Below are positions 54,880-64,000 of a stretch of 64,000 nucleotides of DNA, piece by piece. The translations under genes were made by a program, and so were the position numbers. The notes beneath the pieces are model-generated. The model saw nothing but the letters and a program-made list of their open reading frames with translations, made no database searches and was not told the origin of the DNA. Position 1 is the stretch's first letter. Every line of letters begins with the position of its first letter. Origin of the DNA: Diphasiastrum complanatum (Eukaryota > Streptophyta > Lycopodiopsida > Lycopodiales > Lycopodiaceae); contig CM055099.1 in NCBI GenBank assembly GCA_029204225.1, forward strand, positions 62,395,374 to 62,459,373. Direction: 5' to 3'.

Positions 54880-56400
54880 AAGAACTAACCTTCGCATGAC
54901 TGGTAGCAGCTCCAGGGTACTGTCCCAAACCTGCAGAGAAGCCTGTGAAGGTTACTTCCCAATAGATTTTGAAAAAACAGAGAAAAACCCATAAAAATTC
55001 AAAAATTCCTTGTAAAAATCATTTTTTTTTCAAAACTCAAAACTAACCTTCGCAGATCTCTCTGAAGCTCCATCTCACTGAGACAATGACACAGAGAAGT
55101 CTGCGAGAGATAGATCCCAAAAAAAGTGCCCCTGTGAAGGTTCCCAAGAGCAAAAAGTGGCCTAGAACCTTCTCAGACAACAAATTTTTGAGTTTCCCTG
55201 GTAAGTAACTCTCGCAGCTTGGTAAGAAAGTGGATCTGACTCAGATACAAGCACATATGAGCCTGCGAAGATTAGTTCCCAGAAAATCTCAAAGTTTGGC
55301 AAAAAGCCCCAAAAAAATGCAGTTTTTTAAGATTTTTTTGAGTTTCCTAGGGAAGTAGCTCTCGCAGCTTGGTGAGCAGCTGAATCTGACTGAAATACAA
55401 GTGCATACCAGTCTGCAAGGGTTTGTTCCCAGAAAATCCTAAAATTTTGCAAAAACACCCCAAAAAAATGCAGTTCTTTCAAGATTTTTCTGAGTTTCCT
55501 TGGGAAGTAACTCTTTCAGCTAGGTAAGCAGCTGAATCTGACTGAGATACAAGTGCATACCAGTCTGAAAGGGTTTTTTCCCAGAAAATTCTAAAAAACA
55601 ACAAAAGAATGCACTTTTTTTCAAGATTTTTTAAGTTTCCTTCATAATTAACTCTCTCAGCATGGTGAGCAGCTGAATCTGACTAAGATACAAGTGCATA
55701 TCAGTCTGCAAGGGTTTTTTCCCAGAGAATTCTAAAATTTTGCAAAATAACCCCAAAAAAATGCACATTTTTCAAGATTTTTTGAGTTACCTTGGAAAGT
55801 AACTCTTTCAGCTTGGTTAGAAGCTGAATCTAACTAATATACAAGTGAATACCAGTCTACGAGGGTTTTTTCCCAGAAAATCTTAAAATCCCAAAAAAAA
55901 TGCACTTTTTTAAAGATTTTTTGAGTTTCCTTGGGAATTAACTCTTGCAGCTATATGAGCAGGTGAATTTGACTTAGATACAAGTGTATACCAGTCTTCA
56001 AGGGTTTGTTCCTAGAAAAGCTTAAAATTTTGCAAAAAAACCCCAAACAAATGCACTTTTTTCAAGATTTTTTGAGTTTCCTTGGAAACTAACTCTTGAA
56101 GCTTTGTGAGCAAATTAATCTGACTTAGATACAAGTGCACATAAGTCTGCGAGGGTTTTTTTCCCAGAAAATCTTAAAATTTTGCAAGAAAACCCCAAAA
56201 CAATGCAGTTTTTTAAAATTTTTAAAGTTTCCTTGGGAAGTAACTCTTGCAGCTATGTGATCAGGTGAATCTGACTTAGATACAAGTGTATACCAGTTTG
56301 CGAGGGTTTGTTCCCAGAAAATCTAAAATTTTTGCAAAAAAACCCCAAAAAAATGCACTTTTTTCATGATTTTTTAAGATCTGCTAGGAAGTAACCTTTG
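54880..56400 (+). repeat. Tandem array of ~150-bp units inside the LTR element
   Basis: About ten degenerate copies, marked by (A/T)AACTCTNGCAGCTNGGTGAGC at about 55207, 55367, 55506, 55647, 55799, 55939, 56089, 56239 and 56391 (spacing 139-160), with weaker units at about 54888 and 55045. Each unit also has ACAAGTGCATACCAGTCTGC, GGGTTTNTTCCCAGAAAAT and AAGATTTTTTGAGTTTCC. All frames are stopped, so it is non-coding. Confidence 0.85.
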
Positions 56401-57068
56401 CAAATAGTTTTATAAATAGATCTAACCTAGAACTGGCTATTGTAAAATTTTTGTAAAGATCCAATGGTTATATTTTCAAATATCTTAGAAAAAGTGCCAA
56501 AAAGTGCCAAAAAATTGAGTTTTTTCAAGATCCTGACAAATCTATCCATCAAGAACTCTTGCAGAACTCACATTGTCTAGAAATGGTCCAGATACAGCTA
56601 CTGTAGGAAGGTCGAGGGTTTGATTCACTCAAGTCTAAAGAAATCTAAAAAAAAAAAAACCATGAAAAAAGGCTAAAATCACACTATTAGCCAACTGAAA
56701 CTGGCCAGATCTTGTCAAATCTAGGTTGCAGTCACATTATCCATCAAGATCCAACATCCCTGGACTGAATCAAGTGAATGAACCTCAGATCAAGCCGATC
56801 AGTTCCCTCCACATCAACCACTATCCATCCATCATTCTTCTGTCCCATCTCTATTCCATCTTCTATCTCCATCTCTGCTAGATAAATCCATTTCTGTCTC
56901 TATTCTCATCCATACTGATCCACCGTTTACTGATTCTCTTCTCTCTTTTTTTTTTCTTTTCCATCTCCCACAAAAAAAATGAAAAAAGAGGTTGGAACAC
57001 CAGAATCATTGAGCAAACCTTGAAGCAATTCACCAACTAGCTACTTTGCGACATTCTAGTGCTGAACT

Positions 57069-57500
57069 ATGGAGACCTCTTGCATGTCACCGAATTCAAT
57101 GGAGGACCATAACAGCCTACCAGTCTACTTTGTGAAAGATCCTAAGGGGAATCTGTTACCGGTGTATGTCTATCAACTTAGAGGTGATGGCATACTGCAC
57201 TCAATTAGGTGCTATGGATGCGGGGGAAAACACCGTCGTGCTGAATGTCCACACCAAGGGGATCCGTCAACATTTGGTCCCTCATGTTCACAATGCGGAG
57301 TTAGTAATCCATGTCGAGCTTGTCCGATAAGAAATCCACAAATAGCCAGGAGGCATTTGGCCTATGTAGACCGACATGCACCTGTGGTGACCCTTCCACT
57401 CGAACGCACTATAAAAGAAAAATCTGAATGCCTCAACTACCCAATTGTTGATGAACAAGGTTATCCGGAATGGCCACCAGACCCTTATGGGTATTATTAA
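57069..57500 (+). CDS. 143-codon zinc-knuckle protein, only ORF of the LTR element
   Basis: Starts METSCMSPNSMEDHNSLPVY. Residues about 47-60 read CYGCGGKHRRAECP, a retroviral-like knuckle (C-x2-C-x3-H-x4-C, one residue shorter than the usual CCHC). It is followed by CSQCGVSNPCRACP, a second Cys cluster. It ends YPEWPPDPYGYY. It could be a leftover of gag nucleocapsid kept for RNA binding, or a captured host finger. No other retroelement domain accompanies it. Confidence 0.55.
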   Translation: METSCMSPNSMEDHNSLPVYFVKDPKGNLLPVYVYQLRGDGILHSIRCYGCGGKHRRAECPHQGDPSTFGPSCSQCGVSNPCRACPIRNPQIARRHLAYVDRHAPVVTLPLERTIKEKSECLNYPIVDEQGYPEWPPDPYGYY

Positions 57501-57687
57501 AAATCTGGCAAGTCTTAGTTCTTGCTAATCATCCACTAATAAAGCCTCAGGTTTTACGTAAGCGAATTCTATCCACGCTTTTCCTGAAGCAGCCATGTCC
57601 CAGCAATAAAAGAACCAACAATAGCGCCCCTTCACGACAGGTCCAGCCTAGTGCCGAGGGACCGGCACTACTTTGGGCTGTGGACCC

Positions 57688-58474
<787 letters not shown>

Positions 58475-60133
58475 CCATCTTGAAGATCCCCTTGAAATCA
58501 TATGTTGAGGAGGCTCCTCCTCCAACCTCGACCCCATCACATCTTGATAATCCTCAATAGATATGATTTGAGATGCATCTTGAGATGCCTTGATCTCGGC
58601 CCCTTCCAAGGTTGAATGTAGATCTTCATAAAATATGACTTCTTTACTCTCAATCACTTTTGAAATAGAGAGTATAAAGGCTTTATAGGCCTCCTTGGTG
58701 GATAAGCATCCAACCATGATCCATGAGCTTGGATCATCCTTCCTCCTTGTTTCCAAGGGAATATGTGCAAAGCAAGATCTTCCAAGGACTCTAAGGTGTT
58801 CAACCTTAGGCTTCTTTTTTAATGATATTTCATATGGTGTATTTTCTTCAAGAGCTCCATCACTCCTCAAAGATTTGATCTTCAATGAGAATTCCATCTC
58901 AACATATGCTTTGAATAATAGAAAATAATCATGCACCATAAATCTTGAAGAAGGAAGATATATCCATGTGCATCTTGTGTGATCATCCTACTTTGAAAGC
59001 TTGGATACATAAGCAACATCAAGAGATTTTGCACTCTCTCTTGAATCCAGTTTGTAGATGCCTTCATATCTAGATCCTTGTGCAAGGATCTCATCATCCT
59101 TCTTGATCATACAATTGTCAATATGGAAACTGACATCAAGGCCACCATCAAGTACTTGGCCAACAATTATAAGATTCTTTGTAAGCTTGGGAACAAAAAG
59201 AACCTTGTGAAGAGAGAGAACTTTTGATGATGCAAGCTTCAAGGGAATATTCCCTACTCCTTCAATGTTGCACTCTTGATCACTTGCAATATATATGGAC
59301 TTCTTGATTCCTTCATAAGGCATAATAGATGAAAAGGAATCCTTGGAGCTACACATATGTGAAGATGCTCCACTATCAATATACCAAGAATTATCCTTCT
59401 TGAAGGTGGAAGAGGAGAAGCTTGATGCCATAAGTGAGCATTCTCCATCACTTGCAAAAAGGTCTTCTTTCTCATGAGAGATGTTGGCTTGCTTGAATTG
59501 GTTCTTCTTCTTGAAGCAATTGGTGGCATAGTGGCCTTTATTTCCACAAAAGAAGCACTTAACATCTTTTTTCTTCTTCTTTGAAGTATAATCTTGAGAG
59601 GAATCCTCATCCTCTTCATCTTGATCTTTTGCTCTGTCCTTAGAGAAGTGTTGGTGTTGTTTTTTGCTCCTCTCTTTGTGCTTGGCAAATAGAACTTTGC
59701 CATCACCATTATGATTGAGTGACAATCTGTCCATCCTTAATAGCTTGTTCTCATGCCTTGATTCTTCAGCTATTAGCACTCCTTGCAAAGCCTCCAAGGT
59801 TGGTAGCTCCTCCTTGATAGCATAAGATTGAACAAGATTCTCATATTCATCCTTCAAGCCATTGAGTGTGACTTGGACTAGCTCACTTAGTTTGATGGAA
59901 TCTGCAATACAAGAAAGCTCCCTATGAATGTCTTTCACTCTCAAAACATAATTAGTGGCACTCTCATCACTCTTTTGACAACTTTGGAAGATTTGATTTG
60001 TGAGGAACCTAGAGGTATTTCTGGCTTCATAGATTACTTTGAGAGTATCCCAAGCATCCTTGGCCGAAGTACAAGCACCAATTTCTCTCAAAATCTCATT
60101 AGAGACATTCATCTTGATATAATGGAGAGACAT
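58475..60133 (-). pseudogene. Ty1/copia gag-protease-integrase relic (copia family A, copy 2)
   Basis: Right to left: a 381-codon ORF (60133-58988) starts MSLHYIKMNVSNEILREIGA. It has the gag UBN2 region, the knuckle CFFCGNKGHYATNC, the protease signature WYIDSGASSHMCSS and KDDEILAQGSRYEGIYKLD before the pre-integrase region. A second frame (58939-58451) has DYFLLFKAYVEMEFSLKIKS, then skips from LRSDGAL to EENTPYEI, so the integrase core with its catalytic residues is deleted. It ends at the CCATC target repeat. Same family as 1-3103. Confidence 0.88.
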
Positions 60134-60355
60134 CCTAGCTCTCTTTTTATACTTTTGTACTTACGAAAGAGCATCTTGGAGTATCAAGATTGACTCCATT
60201 CTAACCTCCAAATAGAATAGTTGGAGGTAGATAGTCTTTCACTAGATTCCAATAGGTAGGAACCCATGGATGCCATCAAAAATAGTGAAGACTCCTTGTA
60301 ATGAGACAATAGATGTTGCCTCTCTCACTATAGGATCCTTGAAAGGTGTACTACC
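60134..60355 (-). other. Leader of copia family A copy 2
   Basis: Non-coding sequence upstream of the gag start; its end CTACC is one copy of the next element's target duplication. Confidence 0.6.
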
Positions 60356-61002
60356 TGTGAAAAAAGTGGTTCTTTAATGGATCCAAACTCCCAAAATACT
60401 TGGCTAACATCTTTGCACAACAAGCTACAAAAGCTAGAAATGGCAAAGCATCCTAATGCTACCTTTGATACACATGAACTTGACAAAGCATTTAAGAGAC
60501 AAAAGAAACTAATAAAAGGTACTGATGGCAGCCAAAAATAGCAACAAACAGGGCTCCCAACAATAGCCTACCACTTTTGGAAACCTCTTAAGATCATACA
60601 CAAAAGCTTGAAGACAATACACAAAGCAATGCTCTCAATGGAGAAAGAAACCGTGACAATGATCTATTGATCTCTCTCAACAATACAATAAGTTTCTCCA
60701 ACCTATTCTCCACAAATTTCAGCCTAATATAGGTGAGAGAGATGAGTCTTTCTCCTCTCTCTAGAACTTAGGACCCAATTTTAGGGCACCAGTAGCCTAA
60801 AATAGTCAATTTTGGCCTATATATCCAAATAACATGATTTTGGTGTCATTTCGAAGGTCCTGAAGTTTGAGACTTCTTCAATATGAACTATATACTAAAA
60901 TAAAAGTATCTAGGCCTCTTTCACACGTGTGAAGGGTTAGATCCAAAACTATGTACAAAAATTGCCAATTTAGGCCTCAAACTAGCTAGGAAATGTTGAC
61001 AA
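60356..61002 (-). repeat. 3' LTR, lacking its first bases
   Basis: Matches 62981-63580 except for a block of about 40 bp (near 60750-60810) absent from the right copy. At its inner end GAAATGTTGACAA is joined straight to gag sequence. Confidence 0.88.
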
Positions 61003-61811
61003 GAGAATCACAAGAATCTAGATCCTCATTAGAAGTACAAAAGTTGTTTTGCTTGCTACCTTCATTACTTTGCTTCTTATGACATTCATTTGCAAAATGA
61101 CCTTTTATCCCACAATAATAGCACTTGAACTTTGACTTATCTTTCTTTCTAAAAGAAGTAGAAGAGGAGGAGGAAGAGTGATCATCATGATCCGAGTTAC
61201 CACCTTTGGACCATTTCCCTTTGCCTTTGACTTTGCCTTTTGTGAAGAAAGCCTCTTCACCTCCACCTTGCAAGGATGCACCATCAAGCTTTGATTGCAA
61301 CCTATGTTCTTCAGCCAGTAAGATTTCTTGCAAGTCAACCACACTTGGCAAGACTCTTTGAATGGAAAAACTTTGCACAAGTTTAGCATGTTCATCTAGC
61401 AAACCATTCAACATAACATGGACTATTTCACCATCTTTTATGCGCTAGATCATCACTTAAGGACTTAACCCTCAAGACAAATGCATGAGCACTTTCACTC
61501 TCTCTTTTCCCACTAGAAAATATTTGCCTCCTTAGGGTCAATACCCTAGATGTGAACTTTGATTCAAAGAGCTTCTTCAAGGCATTCCATGCCTCACTTG
61601 CACTTTGACTTTTACCAACTTCCTTGAGAAGTTCATTGGTAACAATTATTTTGATGATATGAAGAGCCCTTTTAGCCTTCTTATCAAACCTTTGTTGCTC
61701 TTGAACTATGGGTGGTCTCTCTTTAGTTCCTGCAACTATGTCCATGAGTTCATTCAACTCAAGTAAGGACTCCATCCTCACTATCCAGGTAGAGTAGTTT
61801 GATGAACTCAA
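60986..61811 (-). pseudogene. Ty1/copia gag with CCHC knuckle
   Basis: Starts MSSSNYSTWIVRMESLLELN at 61811. The UBN2 domain includes FESKFTSRVLTLRRQIF and HAFVLRVKSLSDDLA. After a one-base shift near 61430 it continues MLNGLLDEHAKLVQSFSIQR, a basic linker and the knuckle CYYCGIKGHFANEC. It stops as SLVNIS inside the LTR, a stop made by the deletion junction. Confidence 0.88.
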
Positions 61812-61829
61812 CCTATCATTAGTTTCTTA

Positions 61830-62968
61830 CATGATCCCACCATTGGAAGCCATGAATGTAATGATTCTTCAACTTTTAGGCTCTGTCCTAATGCACCTAG
61901 AACTCACTTTCCTCTCAGAAAATGATGGATAAGGAGATCTCTGAAGATCTAGGACCCTAAAACACTTCTATCTTGAACTTGCCGGTTTCCAAGCATAGAA
62001 AGGAAGATTGAAACACATGCAACACTTTGCACACACTAAGAATGGATTACAAATCAAACCAACCTGAACACACTCTTGCCTCTCAAACTTTCCAGCAAGC
62101 GACCAAATCAAGTTATGATGTAAAGAGTTACTTGCATTCTTAGAAAATACACAAGACTAGGCTGCCAAGAATACCTAGAAATGAACAAACTTGATCAACA
62201 CCTAAAATATTGATTCAACCTGTAAACCCACATGTAAACCCCACTTCTAAAAGTTTATAAACTCCAGCAAATGATAAATACAAGCTTTAGAGGTGAATGA
62301 AAGAGCACACTTAGTGAATCACAAGACTAGCTTCACTAGCTTGTCAAATCTTGGTGTTTAGAGATCTAAGATCACTTCACATGAGAATGTTCCTCAACCT
62401 GTTAAGAACTTGAAAACACATTTGCATAATGGTTAAAAACTTCCAGCAAATGCTCCAATCAAATTACATAAGGAGAGTTACTTACATACTTAACAAAGTA
62501 CACCAAAATTTATGCAAAAGATTGTTGACAGTCTGTTCATCCAAAAGGGGATCTTTCATCCAAGTGGGAGGCTTTGCTCAGCCTTTTGGAGAAATACAAA
62601 ATCACTCAAAGAGTATACTTAAGGAGAAGGTTCATCCAATTAAGGAGAGTGTTCATCCACAAAGGAGAGTGTTCATCCACAGTAGTGGAGATTGTCAACA
62701 ATAGATTGAACAGAACATTGTTAGTATTGAATATGCACAAGCCTCACAATCAACAAATGATTAGGTGTTATGATCTGATCCAAAATAGCTTCTTCTCAGC
62801 CTCTGATCTTCAATAGACCTGAAATATGCTTTTGATCCACAAGTTCAACTCAACAAACAAAGGTTAGTAAGATTTGATCAACAATGCAATGCATAATCAT
62901 GCTAGAACTTGATCAAACATCCAAATATCACCATAAATGGAAATCTTACTAAAAATAGTAGCCAAATA
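61830..62968 (-). other. Long 5' leader of the deleted copia element
   Basis: About 1.1 kb between the primer site and gag. It contains a small GTTCATCCA(A/C)-type repeat at 62535-62690. No ORF of note. Confidence 0.6.
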
Positions 62969-62980
62969 GCTCTGATACCA
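62969..62980 (-). promoter_or_regulatory. Primer binding site, initiator-Met tRNA
   Basis: Minus strand TGGTATCAGAGC directly adjoining the 5' LTR. Confidence 0.9.
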
Positions 62981-63588
62981 TGTGAAAAAAGTGGATCTTT
63001 AATGAATCCAAACTCCCAAAATACTTGGCTAAGATCTTTGCACAATAAGCTACAAAAGCTAGAAATGGCAAAGCATCCTAATGCTACCTTTGATACACAT
63101 GAACTTGACAAAGCATTCAAGAGACAAAAGAAACTGATAAAAGGTACTGATGGTAGCCAAAAATAGCAGCAAACAGGACTCCCAACAACAGCCTACCACT
63201 TTTGGAAACCTCTTAAGATCATACACAAAAGCTTGAAGACAATACACAAAGCAATGCTCTCAATGGAGGAAGAAACTGTGACAATGATCTATTGATCTCT
63301 CTCAGCAATACAATAAGTTTCTCCAACCTGTTCTCCATGAATTTCAGCCTAATATAGGTGAGAGAGATGACTCTCTCTTCTAGCCAATTTTGGCCTATAT
63401 GTCCAAATAACATAATTTTGGTGTCATTTTGAAGGTCTTGAAGTTTGAAAGTTCTTCAATATGAAATATATACTAAATTAAAAGTATCTAGGACTCTTTC
63501 ACACGTGTGAAAGTTTAGATCCAAAACTATGTACAAAAATTGCCAATTTAGGCCTCAAACTAGCTAGGAAATGTTGACAATTTTCACA
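62981..63588 (-). repeat. 5' LTR of the deleted copia element (608 bp)
   Basis: TGTGAAAAAAGTGG to GACAATTTTCACA on +, with TG...CA ends on both strands. Confidence 0.9.
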
Positions 63589-63593
63589 CTACC

Positions 63594-64000
63594 AACTCGT
63601 ATGCAAGATCTTGCAACAAAATGTGAGATGGATTTCACTAGCTCTACCAAAGTCTCTCAAACTAGATCAACCTCTCATCAATTGAGGGAGTATAGGCAAA
63701 GTGTGAAGAATTGCCAAAATTGGCAAATCTAGCTTGATCAAAAACCATGAAGAATAGTGTGAATTTTGTACATAATTGGGTTCCACACATGTAGGGCCAA
63801 AATGCCATGTGGCAACCCACTCCTGATGTAGGTTAGGTCAAGTCCATAGTGTTGGTCATGTCATTTTGGTAGTGAGTCCTAGTTTATATGACCTAAGTCC
63901 TGGATTTAAGGTGAAAATTGACCAACTAGCTATCTACCAAGCATGACTTTAGGAAATAGACTAGGGTTTCATTTTAGGGCAAGAAGAGTGAGTTAACTTC
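63594..64000. other. Right window edge, no gene recognised
   Basis: Sequence beyond the target duplication. It should be the leader or flank of copia family A copy 2, but I see no coding match. Confidence 0.4.

Larger units (their letters stand above)
60356..63588 (-). mobile_element. Internally deleted Ty1/copia element with intact target duplication
   Basis: Left LTR 60356-61002, right LTR 62981-63588, with CTACC on both outer sides (60351-60355, 63589-63593). The minus-strand primer site TGGTATCAGAGC (62969-62980) sits against the right LTR, so the 5' LTR is on the right. Only gag remains. The deletion runs from the end of gag through the polypurine tract into the first bases of the 3' LTR, whose start TGTGAAAA is missing. 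Confidence 0.9.

Overview
This window looks like nuclear DNA of a land plant with a large, transposon-rich genome. The one recognisable host gene is MLH3, the MutL-family DNA mismatch-repair and meiotic crossover endonuclease, on the + strand from 10540 to 48831. It is split into 21 exons that I could place, with introns up to 25.5 kb. Nearly everything else is transposable elements of plant type: Ty1/copia and Ty3/gypsy chromovirus retrotransposons, LTR elements without pol, a LINE, and hAT DNA transposons with a DUF659-type transposase. The very long introns and this mixture suggest a fern or another vascular plant with a giant genome, possibly a gymnosperm. The lineage is an inference; no marker here fixes it.

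Layout. 1-7830: broken copia elements. One is split into two oppositely oriented halves (1-904 minus, 1411-3103 plus), followed by a minus-strand element with LTRs and a deleted RT (3104-7499) and a relic of a third (7500-7830). 7831-10539: region upstream of MLH3. 10540-10665: MLH3 exon 1. 10666-36161: MLH3 intron 1, filled with a GC-rich MITE, a LINE with an open 1026-codon ORF (11995-15066), a decayed minus-strand hAT (15457-17638) abutted by a gypsy chromovirus (17639 to about 20400), a second MITE, a 10.9-kb hAT element (20609-31553) carrying a young 5.1-kb LTR element (24999-30078), an 850-bp foldback derivative of the same hAT (31564-32413) and a copia-type element (32943-35627).

36162-42346 holds MLH3 exons 2-16. 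The 42347-46900 intron carries a minus-strand gypsy relic and a cluster of short palindromes. 46901-48831 holds exons 17-21, with a poly(A) signal at 49067. 48832-53009 has no gene I recognise. 53010-63588 is a second nest: a minus-strand ORF fragment, a + strand LTR element primed by tRNA-Asp (53872-58474) with an internal tandem-repeat array and one zinc-knuckle ORF, a copia relic (58475-60133), and an internally deleted copia element with an intact target duplication (60356-63588).

Several insertions can be ordered because their boundaries and target duplications are visible: CTCTG for 24999-30078, GCAAT for 32943-35627, CCATC for 53872-58474, CTACC for 60356-63588 and AT-repeat duplications for the two hAT elements. 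The two 1245-bp LTRs of 24999-30078 look identical by eye, so it is probably the youngest insertion here. The most notable observations are the LINE with two PCNA-binding-like motifs at its C-terminus, the hAT family with AT-hook tails and a separate coiled-coil gene, the foldback hAT derivative, and the hairpin array in the leader of the young LTR element.
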